Of a stretch of DNA of 64,000 bases, positions 39,140 to 52,431 are shown piece after piece. The stretch's first letter is position 1. Every line of letters begins with the position of its first letter. A model generated the notes under the pieces. That model saw nothing but the letters and a program-made list of their open reading frames with translations. It was not told where the DNA came from and did not search any database. The position numbers were made by a program, and so were the translations under genes. Origin of the DNA: Triangularia verruculosa (lineage: Eukaryota; Ascomycota; Sordariomycetes; Sordariales; Podosporaceae); assembly GCA_033296885.1 (NCBI GenBank), contig MU863947.1, forward strand, positions 62,001 through 126,000, given 5' to 3'.

Positions 39140-39833
39140 TTTTGAGTGGCCAGGAGAGACCACCGACAGGTGAAGCGTAGCACAGCAGTATTTTTTGGGG
39201 GCTCCGGTTGTCTGGGCGAGTTTTGTTCGGGCGGCGGGTAGCATGACCTTTGTGGCGCCTAGAACTGAGAGAGAAGCAACAGACACTCAAGAGTGGTTTC
39301 ACCGTCAACAACGGGTGTAATACCCAGATGGATGTTGACTGGCAAGGCTGGTGGTGGTGATGTTGGCTGGGGCTGGGGAGGAGTGTTAGATGCGCTCGGC
39401 TGGCTGCTGGTTGCTGCTCACACAAGAAACGAACACCGTGACCTGGTGGGACAAGGGGGACAGCAACACCAGACCATCGGCTCCGGGCAGGAAGCAAGAT
39501 GTAGGTTGCCGGTTCAGTGTTCCCGCCCGTTCCGTCTCACCCTCATATGCCGCCTTGACTTCACCGTTGCCCTGTTTCCGTCTCGCTGTGCTTCCTGGCC
39601 CCGAGGTTTCGGCGTCTGTTGAGGCTGGGAAGACATCACAGTTCGCGGCCTTGCTCCTCAGCTCCTCATGTGATTGGAAACCGGTAGTATCTGCCATCAC
39701 ATCACCGATTCGTGTCCCCGGCGAGAGGCGGGGCTGTTGTCGCTGTTTCTGATGTCGTGCTGCCCGCGGTCCACATCTTACACAGCATGTAACCGTCTGT
39801 GGCGGTAGTTCAGCCATATCAGCCTGACTGGTG

Positions 39834-39862
39834 GACTGACTAACTGACTGACTGACTAACTA
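39834..39862. repeat. ACTG/ACTA tetranucleotide run
   Basis: About seven ACTG or ACTA units in tandem, in intergenic sequence. A simple microsatellite with point changes. Confidence 0.85.
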
Positions 39863-41998
39863 AGGCCAGATCTCGCGGCCAGTTCCACAGCGACCGTCCG
39901 CTCGCTCCTTCCCTTTTGTTTCTTGAGACCTTTCCCACTGTTTGCGCCGCAGGCAAGTCTTCCCATGCGCCGCTGGTTGGCAGGCCCGGTCTCCTCTCGT
40001 GATGCTGCAGACTGGAAAGGATTCCATGAGAGAAGAGCAGGTTACCTCCCTTGATGATACTCAGAGAGAATTGCAAACCGGAAAAGGCAACTTTGCCCGT
40101 TCCGCAAAGACAAACAGACTGGTCAGATTCGGGTGCTTGTGTTCGATCTTTGTAAACTGAAGGCAACCTGGACTTCCAAGACAGCCAAACTCCGGTCTGT
40201 GAGCACTCAAGAGGATTCTCAAGGATACCCAGCGAAGCCAGTACAACCACGGGCAGCGACTTTACTGCAAGTTATCAGCCTGACCCTGTTGCCATGTGTA
40301 TCATAAACGAGCGATGAGCTGAGAGACAGAACGAGACTCATGTGGAAACAAGGAAGAAGCCTGAAGCCACCCTGCAACTTTGCAGTTTCTCGAAGCTTTG
40401 TAAGTACAGAAATCCCTGTGATTGTATGTGGCTCCAAAAGCCTTGCAACCGATTTCAGACATGCCAAAGACAAAAATGTACCAGAACCGGTAGAGGAAAG
40501 TGAGAAACTGGCATGAGCAATCAGTTCGGTCAGTCAGCATATCACACAACCAAACCGAGACAAGACACTGGCGGATCACGCCCAACATTCTCCGGAGTAT
40601 TTGAACCTTGAAATGAAACGAAGCCGGTTCTTGTTTGGTGTCTCCTGCAGACATCTTCCCTGCATGAGCATTCTCCGTGATACATACATAACAAAAGAGT
40701 GTGTAAGCAAGTGAGGCCGATTGCCACTGAGCAATCATAGGTGTGATAGAAAGCAGCGTGAAATATGCAACTGTCATCACGATCAACGACTGTACCGCTC
40801 GTGCCCCCGGATGGTGTATCAAAATGACGTTGCGAGGGGCCGAGGGACGCAAAGCAAATAAATTGCCAAGGGGGTGCAGTGTAGTTCATATCGAAAGCAC
40901 ACCGATCGGCTGGGTCGGACCTTCGGAGGCAGCTCCTCCTCCGGTAATGGTCCAACAACACGGAGATGCTGTCCGTGCGAGACCCCCCGCATGCCCGGTG
41001 GTGGTGAGGAACATGGGAGTCACGCTCTCCACGGGAAAGTCTGGGAAGCTGTGTGATCTGTGTGGTCCCGACGAGCAGGCGGCGCAGCGTCGATCTCATC
41101 CTCCGATGGTAGTGTGATGGGAGAATCGCTGTGAGACGCTTTATTGGTGTGTTCCCAATAGCCATGACGCTTGACTCGGGCCTGGCCTTTTTCTCCCAAA
41201 GATCATCAAGAACGGGATCGTCCGTCAATCATGACGCTTGGGAAAAAGGGTGAGGTGAGCCGAGTGAAACCGATCACAACGGTTCAAGTTCCCTTGGAAG
41301 AGAAAGTTTTAGTCTCGTGACGGTTTTGTCCATCCTGTCGCCTCCTCCTCCATCGAGATTTCCACGACGATGTTGTAGACAATGTTTGCGATCGACATCT
41401 GAGGGGCTGGTTGGTGAAGAGTTGGAGGGTTGTATTGGTAGGCGCCAAGTGAAGCCGTAGCATCGCTCAGACAATGTTCAGGATTCTGTGTACAATATGC
41501 ATACTAGAACTACTAGCCGGAAACAAGCCCCTACCTCGTACATGATGTGAGCGTAGCATCGACGTCTCGCCGAAGGGACTTTGTTAGTCGACAAACCCAG
41601 ACTTTGCAATGCTCGCTTAAGACGAAAGCGTTAGCACCGTCAGTTTCGGGATGTGCCGTTCTCCCCTTCGCTTGGCGGGTTTTTGTTTCGACTGATTTTC
41701 TCGAAGGGCATTTCTTTTCTTCTTCTTCTTATGCTACACTACCTGAGACCCGCTGGTGCCGCCAAGATCAAAAAACGGCCGTTGATATGACATGATGAAC
41801 CCCTCAACAAGATCGGCACTGGGTCTCTTCCTTCTGACGGGGCTAGGGATCATGTGTGATTGGCTGTGGTCAAGGTCCGGCAGATAGTGCATGATGCTGT
41901 GTTGCTGTGAATCATGATCGCCACTAACAGCCCGTTTGAGAAGCGTCATGGGCCTGCAGGCGTGGTCCAAGGTATGCAGACCAGAGACTCGGGGTGTC

Positions 41999-42250
41999 TC
42001 GCTGGCAACAAATTAATCGAGACTCCAAACTTCCGCCCACTTTCATACGTGCATTTCTCCACCAGAACAGGTCTTTAAAAACTAAAAAAGATTTGCTTTA
42101 GACTCTGGAAGTTATTAAATACCTCTGTTTAAAATTTAAGGGTTTTTGGCCTGTGTTGTGGTATAATAAAGTATACCTGAATATCGGGGTGGTTGTCTTG
42201 GTGACCCCAATTTTGGTTGTTGTGAGTCTCGATTAATTTATTGCCAGCGA
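41999..42250. mobile_element. MITE-like element with 27-bp TIRs and 7-bp target duplication
   Basis: The 27-nt left arm at 41999-42025 and the right arm at 42224-42250 are inverted copies with one mismatch. The outer ends are TCGCTGGCAA and TTGCCAGCGA. Directly outside, GGGTGTC occurs on both sides (41992-41998 and 42251-42257), as expected for a target-site duplication; it would be 8 bp if one T is assigned to the flank. The 198-bp interior is AT-rich with no open frame, so the element is non-autonomous. An 8-bp duplication would suit a hAT-type mobiliser, which is inference. The single mismatch is C versus T in a CA context, the preferred site of repeat-induced point mutation. Confidence 0.75.
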
Positions 42251-45200
42251 GGGTGTCTGGCTTCCTCCCTAGATTCGGTAGAGAGAAGAAACACCAACGC
42301 GCGTTCAGCCGTGATGTATCATTCCGACCTCTTCTTCTAGCGCGGCAAGACCGGATCCCGCGGTTCGCCAAGTCTTGCCCTCGTCGCAATGACTGGCTCC
42401 TCTCCCAGCCGCGGGAAGAAGGCTGATGGAAAGATGAGGAACAGAGACTAGCCAGTGAGAGGGAAGCGACCAGCATCTCGGCACTTGATGGAGGAGTCAC
42501 GGATCGCTGGCTGGCCGAAGCCATAATAGCAAGCGACGGCCTCTGGTGTGGCCAATGACATGGACGATGTTGCTTTTCGACGGCCGTTCAGTGACGCGCA
42601 GATAGGTCACTGGTCGGTCGGAAGGCTTCTCGAAGCATCCCATGGTTCAGCACCTGATTCCCGTGCACGAGGTTGCCCATCGTGCTACGCAGCAATCTCA
42701 GCCGAGCCCTGGACGGCGGTGAGTTTCGAGCTTGACCAATCCATCACATCCATACCTAGTGATGATGCAGTGACCCGATGTCAAGACCCTCCCCGATCCA
42801 CCGGGTTTGGCCTTTGGCAGCATGAGATGGCGCCTGCGACGGTGGTCTGCCCAAACGGCCCGCGGTTGGCACGGAATATTGGGAAGATGTCGGCCACCTG
42901 CGGGCTGGGCGCCTGCTCCGAGTGTGAAGCTGTTTCTTCTGTTGACGCAGTGTCTGTTGATGACTGATTCAACAAGCCAACCAGCGGCACGGCCTGCCAG
43001 CTGACGGTTTTCTCCAGACGCCCGTGCCACCGGCCAAGTGCTACACTCGGGCAGATCTTTCAAGCCTGCACGCCATGGTTAATATATTGAATATTCCTAA
43101 CCTGCAAGTAAATAGAAGCCAGAAGAAATGCGCGTGATGAAACACAATGGCAAATTGGCCATGTTTCGCGATCCACGTGCCTGCTTGAACTGTTGATGTT
43201 TGGGAAAAGCCACCGGTGGCAGGATGTTCTGTTTCGTGCACAGGCCATTTCGAGGTTCTGGGGCAGCAGACCAGGGTTGACAGCCTCACTTCCATGTCCC
43301 AGATCAGCAAAGTGCCTCAAGCAGAGACGGAGATGGAGATGGAGACATGGGTAACATGGAAGCAATCCTTCGGGCCTTCGTCTTCGGATATCACTTGACA
43401 GATAGAGACTGGCAGATAAAACAGTCAATGACGATGAATTTCAATGGCCCCATCGTCCAACGGCATTTGGGCTATTTGGTGGAGCGTGATCGTCCCGCTG
43501 GGAACGACGGCGTCGAGACATCGGTGGCTCTGGCCGCCTGCTGGTGTGAGCTCATCGCTAAGCTGGTGAGCCGATCCACAGTCGGGCGCCCTGCCAAGGC
43601 GTGCCCATTCACGCCATCGAAGTGCTGGTGTTTATCCATATTGCACGCAACTCACCACCGACCGACCCCTGCTTACCGATGCTGCTGATCTGCAGAAACA
43701 GAGCCTTTGGAATCACTTTCACTTCAGAGTCAGCGTTCAACTCGAGAACATTCACAGAAGGGGCTTCATCGTCATCGTCGTCACCACCATCATCAACTGA
43801 CCATTGTGACAAAGCACTGCTATAGGCTGTAGCTCAACACTGGGGCGATGCGGCTTGATCGGTAACAAACCTGGAACGCAGGAACTCCCTCAGCTGAAGG
43901 GATAACCTGAGCCACAAGAAGGGTCACCCTTGGTCGGTGACTGCGTGCAAACAGAAAACATGCAGGTAATGGTCACCACGTGCAAATCACAGACTTCACT
44001 GTGGAAAGGTCGACGGTTGCGGTCTTCCCCAGAGAGAGAGAGGCGCTAGGAATTCGCTGATTCGATAGATCTGGCCGGCCCGGTCTGAGCGTCTGAGCCA
44101 CAGAGATTAGTCGGCTCGCCATCGAATTCTCCGTCATCGTTTCCTGAGAAAGACAGGCAGTATTCGCCTTCTCCAGCCGCTGTCGCCCGACTGCCAGACA
44201 GAACAGAAACTCATCAAACAATCGAAGGTGACGGGCCGCTCTGGGATTTGTCCGACCGACACAGACAACAGAAAGAAGCCTTGGGTTGGGAGGGACAGAG
44301 AATTCCATGGATCCACCCCCCCACCCCCCCGAGACATCCAGAATCCAGTCAGATGGTGTGTCTTTGGCCTGGAGAGGAGGGGTGTGGGCTGTTGTTCACC
44401 AGTGACACAAACATGGTCTGAGTGGGCGTGTTGTGTGTCAGCCCAGCCCTTGTCCTCGTAATGGCTCATCGTCACAAATCACTCTCGCTGTGCATTAGCG
44501 GCAAGCCTCTTGAGGATTGGGCCCATCCATCTTGGCCACCAGCACCCACACCACGCTCGTTCCGAGCTAGCGCCGCGCACCCAAGATTAAGAATAGGTTG
44601 GCGCATTGTGCCGTGAGTCTGGAGACAGGATGTGCTGGCCTGTGCCATCCAGGGCATCGAGGGGCACACTCAGACAAGATACGTACCGGGGCCCCCCCAT
44701 GCCCTGGTCAATCAGAGAAAATTCTTGGTCCACCGGGCCCAGTCTGACATGGGTCTTGCCCGCCAATCAAGGCGCGGCACCCCGACGGCGAAACCACGCA
44801 ATTCGAAGAGACGGCCAAGGGCAAGGGAGGGGGGCAGGGGGGGCACAACTTGCTTGTACCGGCCTGAGAACGGGGCGGCAGAGACCAGCGGGCGAGCCAG
44901 TCACTGCTATCCGTATCGACAAATATCATCGACAATCCACATCCAGCCCGCATCACTGATGCCTCACTCCTCACCACCGCCATTCTTCGACACACTCTTT
45001 AACCTCTTCAACTCCTCCTCTCTCTCCCCTTCCCCCTTTCCGACCACTGCTGCTCCCGACCCGACTCCTTCTTCTTCACCTTTCTTGCCGACCTTACACC
45101 TTTAATACCATCCCAGCAAACCAGACATATCAGCTTGACTCGTTTATTCGGTTCGAGTTGACTTGCACCTTTGTTACCAGCCCGGACACGGCCACCACAG

Positions 45201-45458
45201 ACCTGCACCTGCTCAGCCGAGTAAAGTGACCGAGGTCAGCCCGTGGAAGACAAAGGAAGCCTTCTTTGGATCTCCTGCTCAAGAGGACTCAACTCATCCC
45301 TAGCCGAGGCCTGACGGAATAGCTGTTTCTTCTCTCTGCTACTTACTATTTCTACACTTGTTTCCTTTTCCCAAACCCGCATACCTGGAAGCCCGGATTG
45401 CCCAAGGTCAAGGCCCACTCACAACCCAACCACCCAGTCACCTCACTCTCCCCAGACC

Positions 45459-47061
45459 ATGCAGCATGTTCCAATGTTCGGGTATCCCACTCCGCCAGCG
45501 TCACCAGCATTCGACCAGAGGTGTGCCGTCCCAAACCAGTACCTTGCCGCCCATCACCAACAACCACGATTTGTGCCCGCTGCCCCCGAGGAGAGGTTAG
45601 GAAAGTTCATCACCCCCTCGCTCCAGCTGACGGGGATCGCGGGAACCGGTGCCTACGGAGTGGTGTACGCTGCTGTCGACATCCATACCAACGTCCGCTA
45701 TGCCGTCAAGTGCCTTAGCAAGTTCAATGCCGATGGGACCCCACTAGACCGTCGACAAGTCGCCTTCCAGACCAGGGAGATCAAGCTGCACTACACCGCC
45801 TCAGCCCATCCCAACGTAGTGTCCATGCTGAAGATTATCGACTTTCCTGACTGCACCTACGTTATCCTCGAGTACTGCCCTGAAGGTGACCTGTTCTACA
45901 ACATCACCGAATGCGGTCGCTATGTTGGTAAGGATGAACTGGCCAAGAGGGTCTTCCTCCAGATCCTGGATGCCGTGGACCACTGCCACAGTCTTGGAAT
46001 TTACCACCGGGACCTGAAGCCAGAAAACATCCTCGTCACTGACCACGGAGAGACTGTCAAGTTGGCAGACTTTGGCCTGGCCATTGCTTCGGAGCGGTCC
46101 GACGACTACGGATGCGGTTCAACCTTTTACATGTCACCAGGTAGGTCTTCCAACACTCCGTCACTTGTCACCTTTTCTTTTTATTTTTATTTTTGCCTTG
46201 GGGCATCCATCCACTAACGCATTTCTTTTTCTCTCAACAACAGAATGCCTGGATCACTCGTCAAGGAGGCCCTTTTACTACTGTGCCCCCAACGATGTCT
46301 GGAGCCTCGGAGTTGTCCTGGTGAACCTCACCTGCGGACGTAACCCCTGGAAGCAGGCATCTTATGAGGACTCTACTTACCGCGCCTACACGAGAAGCCA
46401 GGATTTTCTCAAGACCATCCTTCCCGTCTCGGATGAGTTGAACGACATCCTTGGAAGGATCTTCACCCGGAACCCGGACCAGAGAATCACCCTCTCCGAA
46501 CTGCGGGCGAGGATACTCGCCTGCTCCCGGTTTACCGAACAACCGACAGCCCAGGCGCTGTCGACGCCCCCGGCCTCGCCGGAGCAATCACCTGTTTACG
46601 TTTCCGATGAATCGGCTATTGAAGACGACGAAGACGACGAATTCGACTACGACGAGCCACTCTCACCTGCTTCATCAGACGGAGAGTCGACTTGCTCGTC
46701 CGACGAATGCTCGCTTACCTCGTCATGCTCGAGCATCGAAGACCTCGAGGACGACGACGACGATGTGTTTGAGGACATGCCCGAAGCCAAGACACCACCG
46801 CCAATGGCACCACACGGAGAGCCCGCCATCTACGAACCACCAGAGGAACCCAGAGTTGTGGCCTACCACCCACCACAGGAGTATGTGCACCCAGTGCAGC
46901 CCATGCACGCCGCCCCTGTCCAGCCGGCATGCGCGCCACCAAAGTCTCAACTACACCAATATGTCTGGGACATGTTGAAGTTTGCGCAACCACAACTCCA
47001 CCACCCGGTTCCATTCCATCATCAGGTTCCCATGTTTGCCCACATGCAAGGCTGCTACTAA
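45459..47061 (+). CDS. Ran1/Pat1-like serine/threonine protein kinase
   Basis: Protein kinase of the group containing fission-yeast Ran1/Pat1 and budding-yeast Sks1/Vhs1, which link nutrient status to growth and sexual development. The exons are 45459-46140 and 46244-47061, giving 499 residues. The 103-nt intron (GTAGGT donor, CTAAC branch, ACAG acceptor) closes in phase 1 in the middle of FYMSP-ECLD, a hallmark of this group in place of APE. Kinase motifs: GTGAYG near 62-67, AVK with Lys84, HRDLKPEN (183-190) and DFGLA (204-208). The C-terminal third is not kinase: a Pro-directed Ser/Thr stretch, an acidic block (EDDEDDEFDYDE and LEDDDDDVFED), then a His/Pro/Gln-rich end. The start is the first ATG; the 5' flank is long and pyrimidine-rich. 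It stands alone between two gene-poor regions, which suggests complex regulation. Confidence 0.9.
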
Positions 47062-50000
47062 GCTGCCCTTTTTGCAAGCCCGGACTTTATTGGACGATCT
47101 CCCCTCTCAGCCAGGATTGGACTTTCTTGCCCTAGGATCCTTTTTCACACCATCGTCTCTCCACCTCGTGGCTTGATGTTTACGAGCCAGATCATGCACA
47201 AGAAAACTTGATCACCAACAACGTTTTATCTCCTCTTCTTGCGTCTATTTTCTTTTTTAAAACATAATATACCCGGAGGCCTTTTTTTTTCGATTTTCTC
47301 GTTTGCCTTGGAGAAGATTCGCCAAAGCCGAAAACACAAGCCCGGATCACCAAAAAGGAACAAACATTTCTTCGATTGTCTATATTTATCAAAACAAAAT
47401 GTATCTTGATTTCATTACTGTTTACAAGTGGGGCGGATTGGGATGGGCTATCTGTCTTTTTTTGCTACAAAGCGTGGAGTTGGGGTTCACATCGAACCCT
47501 CGGGGATAGGGGGAAGGAACGCGGCCTGCGGTGTGCTTTTTGGTCGGACTTTTTTTTTTTGTTGGAGAATAAATATCGGTACAAGGGGAATGCATCAATC
47601 GGCGCACTGGGGTTCAATTTTGGGAAAGGGGCGGATAGGATTTTTGTTTCTGGAGTTTTTCACCGCCACGTGTTCCGCAAAGGGGAGCATGAAGAGCAGC
47701 GGATTTCTTGGGTCGATTGACGTGGTCGTTTGTTTGTTTTCTGTCTAATACCCCCCGTGGATCGATTTTCTCTTTGCTCCGGCTCGGCCATGTTTGGCGG
47801 ACCAACCATCAGACAACACAACATTGGAAATATGTTTTGCGTTTCTTTCCCCCCCAAGCATCGTTTATCGGCAATAGAAAGGGGTGGAGAGAAAGAGTGA
47901 CGAGGACTTTTCTGTTTCCTGCTCAAGGCATGATGATACCAGTTTTTACGCTCTGCTTCGCTGTGGTTGCTATTACCATTACGTTACGTTTACGTTTTCG
48001 GGGGGAAAAGGGGGGTAAAATGAAGAGATGGAACCATGCCTATGAGAGAAGGAAAGAAATTATTCTTAGACACATCTTTCGGGTCAATAGCCCAGATTTG
48101 CTGGCGTGGGGTGTGTTTTTTTTTCTTTTACAACCACGCCAGGCAACAACACAGTCAATACGTTTTTTATCATTTGTTGTTTCTGGTCAAAGTCAGAAGA
48201 CAGTTGGAAATACAATCACTACATTTAGGCTTGCTGTTCTGGGTAGACACAGCAAAGCAACAACAACCACTCTTCAAAGTGTTTCGTCATCAGGGGCAAG
48301 TGGCCACACGTGACAAGTGCTCTATGCTGATGATTTCTTTCAGCCCCATGATGTGTCGACGGGTCAAACGAAACGGCTCGCATCTATCGCTCCTTCGGTC
48401 GGTCTATCGAAAGACCAAGTACCGTACCGTTGCAGTGTGCCGTCGCCTTGCGTTGCAGTTGCCACTGTCACACTTTGTCTTCCCGAAATCTCAATTAATT
48501 TGCGCCCGTCAGACAAGTTCACAAAGGCAAAGGGAAAAACTGACGCGCATCGCCCCAAGCCTGTTCATCCCATTTGCTGGCGTGGTGGAAGGGAGATTGG
48601 CGATACCACCCACACTTGGGTCACACCGCAACCGCACCAGCACCACAACCGGGCGTACTTTCTGCGCCCTCGGCCAGTCACGACGGGGGAAAATGAGAGG
48701 GATAAAAAATCTAGGGCTGCATGCATGCATGAATGATGGGACCAGATGTACATGCCGCTGTCCAGAAATGTAAGGCGACGTGGCGTGCTCTGCTCCAGGC
48801 CAATCACGGCCGGTCTGCCAGGTCAGTAGTAAATTAAGAGATTAGGGCGGTGGCTCCTCCGTCCCGGCAAGCGCGCTATTTGCTACGCTGCAACCCAATC
48901 AGTCGATCGGTTGTTTATTTGTTATGATATGATGGACTGCCAGCCTCACGCTTTCATCAACATCTTAGTTGCAATGTGAGTTATGTATACTACTGCTGCA
49001 GAGTGAGTATCAAGAAGAAGGCGGTGTGGTGGAGCTTGGGCCACTCAGCGAGCAGCTCGCCCTCCCCCCCCAAGGAAACTTGGCCCGTGCTTCCTTGACC
49101 CCTCCATCCGCCCAACCCCTCGTGCCCCTCCTTTTCCCAGCTTCCCTCTTTTTCCAACCACCACACACGACGAGACGAAACGATGGGATTCCATCCATGG
49201 CACCCAGTGGCGCCAAGATTGGTTTCGATAAATTTCCCTCTCCTGATTTTCATCGGTGTGTGACCTGAAGACTTTTTTCTCCCTCTCACCACACAACGCC
49301 ATACTCCGATCTTTGATCAACAGAACAGGAGGGGTAACCTTTCTCTCTACCCCGCACGTGATAGGCACTTTCCTTTTCCTTTCCCTTTCAGCAGATTCCG
49401 TCATTACTTTGTCCCGCCTCTACGGATGGCGCTATCTTTCTCCCGTGTGCCTCTTCGCTTGGAACCGTCCTGGCGGCGGCCCAAGGGAGCAAACAAAGAG
49501 ACCAAAAGGCCGGCCCGTCTCTGGGGGTTTAGCGCGGTGAACCGAACCCGAGGCCTCGGTGACGGCGAGGTGACGGTGACCGAGACTAGGTCTTAGCACT
49601 GACAACGACTTGCACGTGACACTTTGACATTTGCCCAAGCGGGGAAGTCTTGGTCTAGTTTCTCTTTGCTTATCAGCAACGAACAAGACAAGAAAACAAG
49701 ACAGAGCCAGAGGCCAAGGCCAGATCAAGAAACAGACCCGAATGCAACCGGTCCCAAGTGGGCCACAGCGCGACGGAACAGCAGCAGAAGAGAAACACCC
49801 ACAGACCGCACGCTCTCTCTCTCTCTCTCGCTGCCACTCGCGCAAGGCAGAGGGGGACAAGACGCGAGTGTTTAAGTGCTTGCATTAGCGTCCCCGCCGG
49901 AGCGTGCTTTGGGCTGCCACACAGCACCTCCTTCTGTTGCATCACGGGCTTTCTTGGCCTCAGAACCAATCAGGGACCCGTCAACCACCAGCAGCAAACG

Positions 50001-51403
50001 ATGCAGATGCATGAGGCACAACCACCCGGCGCCGGCGTCTTCGATTGGGCTTTGGGAAGATGGCGGTGAAGACTGTGAATCGACCAGTTATGGGCCGCCC
50101 AGCGGCTGGTCGGCAGTGCATCCTGTTCTGCTGATATCGGGATGGCATTGTGGGTTGGGTGATATGGAGATGGACCTTGAGTCCGGTCCAAGTTCCACTC
50201 CCCTTCAGCTGCACGAGGCAAAGAAAGGGGAAATCTGAACCGTCGAGGTGCAGCATGGTGCAGACGGAAGATGCGGTGTTACCGGCGCTACTGGTACGCT
50301 ATCAAGACCCGTTCCGAATCCAGTTTCGATGATCGAGTGAAAGTCGTGTCTGAATGCGATCTTCATGGACCTACACCAAGTCGGAGTTTTGAGACACACG
50401 ATTATGGACAACGCCGCAAGCGCACACTTCGATATTATGACGCCTGCCACTGCAGTAAGCTCCACGCCGTTGACAGACTTTCTCACCCAGACTTTGCATA
50501 AGTTGCGGAGAGAGAATCTGGGGGCTGACAGCAACACCAGCAAAAAGTGTAAGCGGGTGAGTGGCGCGGAGAGTAAGCCCGGTCCGGTCCGTCTCAACAA
50601 GTTGTTTGTGAGAACTGTCATTCTCTCCCCTCTGTGGGAAAGTCGGCATCATGCACACTGCCGGGATTCAGATCCGAACGGTGATGACCGCATATATCCT
50701 AACAGAGCTGAACAAGATGTGATGGATCATCAACCGACATACACTGCCCATCTTGCATACATATTCAAGCATAGCGACTAGCCAGGCAAAACGCTAGGTT
50801 GAGAGTTGGCTAAATTTCACCGCTTTTACAAAAGATTATCGCTTCTTGTTGAGTAACAATAGGCAGGCTGGTTGTTGCCCGAGTCTAGAGATGCAGTATG
50901 CAGCCATGTCCCTCATGAGCAGGGGGGGAAAATCTAGATCCCGTTCCATGAAACCTTCTCATCCCCTCTTCCTCTCATCAACGGCCGGAGTATAGCCGTC
51001 GATTAATATGCAAGCAGACGGGCGACACTGCTGCTGCGCAATGGAATCTCGATTTCTTGGTTTCTGGCTTTCTTGGCGTACATACTTGGTGGGTGTGTGG
51101 CAGTGCATTCACGCTCTCTCTTGTTTCTCCGCATAATCACCACATTAACGGCAGATGTGGTTAGGTCCTCTCTCTGGGGGTGGTGGTGGTGGTGAGAGTC
51201 CCTCCCGGCTATCACGGACCTTATCCATTAAGGCACTCTCTTTCTCTCTCCTACCTAGAGACAAGCAAGATAGAGAGAGAAGAAATGGGTCTCGCACAAC
51301 ATGATGCAGTATGCAAATATCAACCCACTTTCTTTCTTTTTTTGCTCCACACTTTGGAAACCGGTAGGAAGGAAAGAAGAAGATGGGGTCACCACTTGCC
51401 GGT
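47062..51403. other. 4.3-kb gene-poor region downstream of the kinase
   Basis: No supported gene. The first 400 bp are presumed kinase 3' UTR. Beyond that there are T-rich and CT-rich low-complexity stretches and short overlapping open frames (for example on the plus strand at 47708-48313 and 48036-48773) without recognisable domains. No tRNA signature found. Confidence 0.5.
49813..49829. repeat. CT dinucleotide run
   Basis: About eight CT units in intergenic sequence. A simple microsatellite. Confidence 0.85.
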
Positions 51404-52177
51404 ATACCCGGCCGTTTGATAACTGAACCAGGCTGAAGTGGGCTTTTTTTGAGTTAGCTAGTGGCCGCCTTGCACTATGGAAAATATAGAAAAAGCTTAA
51501 TAATTATAAGTACTTATAATTACTCGAGTACGAAATAAACGTTCTTAGTATTATTTTATCTGTATAACTTAAATAATATATATTATATTAATTATACTTT
51601 AATTTAATATAAATAAATATAAAGTATTCCCGTTTATTAAATAAATAAAAATTAATATTATTAATTATATTATTTAATTAATATATTTAATTAAAATAAT
51701 ATTATTAAAAGTATTTATTATTATTATTTTAGATTAAATTATTATAAGCCCTCCGATTTAAAAGTTTTTTCGATCGGATTATTATAAATTTATTTATTAA
51801 ATTTTTAAAATAATAAAAAACTTTAATAATATTATTATTATATTTAATTTCGGTTATTAAATTATAATTAAAAACTTTTAAAAAAAAATTAATATAAAAG
51901 TTTAATATATTTTAATCGCTTAAACCTTCGATATTTTCGATAATAAAGTCTTTTAAACTTTAGTAAATAAAATAAAAGATTAAATAAAATAGAAAAATTA
52001 AATAATTAAAATTATTAAGAAAGTTATAAAGTAGAAGGAAAATACTAAGTAATAAGATATTAATAACGGAGGAAAATATATATTATTAGGTTTAGTATAT
52101 ATAAGAAATATTACACTGGACTCACCACATCTTTGAAGCATAGCGAGCCTTCCCCACTCGGGGATACCCGGCCGTTT
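51404..52177. mobile_element. AT-rich block flanked by a 14-bp direct repeat, RIP-like relic
   Basis: From about 51478 to 52112 the sequence is almost entirely A and T, with short TTAATA/TATTAA motifs, in sharp contrast to its neighbours. It is framed by an identical 14-mer, ATACCCGGCCGTTT, at 51404-51417 and 52164-52177 in the same orientation. No open frame survives. This is what a transposon copy looks like after heavy repeat-induced point mutation (C to T on both strands). The flanking repeat could be a target duplication or the surviving ends of a longer repeat; 14 bp is longer than usual target duplications. No terminal inverted repeats are visible. Confidence 0.65.
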
Positions 52178-52431
52178 AGTTTATGGACAGACTACGCAAA
52201 CACTAAGCCCCCGTACGTCCGGGCAAAAAATCAACATTTGTGATGGTTTTGATGGTTTTGATGGGAGTTTGATGCCTAGCCTCACCAACTCCCTCTCTCA
52301 CATGAGGTGAGCGGCGGTCCGTCCGATGCAGCATCCATCAACTCTTCCTACATCATATGTGTGAGTGGGAACATGGCCCGCACCGTGACGCAGATCGAAG
52401 CATCTGGATCTTTTTTTTTCTCTCTCCCTAC

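Larger units (their letters stand above)
37437..45458. other. 8-kb gene-poor region
   Basis: No supported gene in about 8 kb upstream of the Ran1-like kinase. The first part (37,560-38,330) is GT-rich on the plus strand and probably includes the prp4 3' UTR. I found two short tandem repeats, one MITE-like element at 41,999-42,250, and many short overlapping open frames on both strands (the longest on the minus strand at 40542-41228) without motifs, signal peptides or splice-consistent extensions. The last 1 kb is pyrimidine-rich and probably the kinase promoter and long 5' UTR. A decayed or multi-exon lineage-specific gene or a non-coding RNA cannot be excluded. Confidence 0.55.

Noticed and set aside
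39386..39817. 143-codon minus-strand open frame with an overlapping 120-codon frame on the plus strand
   Set aside because: Two overlapping frames in opposite directions, neither with family features; the starting codon context is weak.
40542..41228. 228-codon minus-strand open frame in the 8-kb gap
   Set aside because: No domain, signal or repeat; other frames on both strands are nearly as open; composition is unlike neighbouring genes. Kept only as a note that a decayed gene is possible.
41280..41300. tRNA-like B box (GGTTCAAGTTCC)
   Set aside because: No matching A box, acceptor stem or anticodon arm around it.
48036..48773. 245-codon plus-strand open frame downstream of the kinase
   Set aside because: Overlaps two other frames, no motif, lies in low-complexity T- and C-rich DNA.
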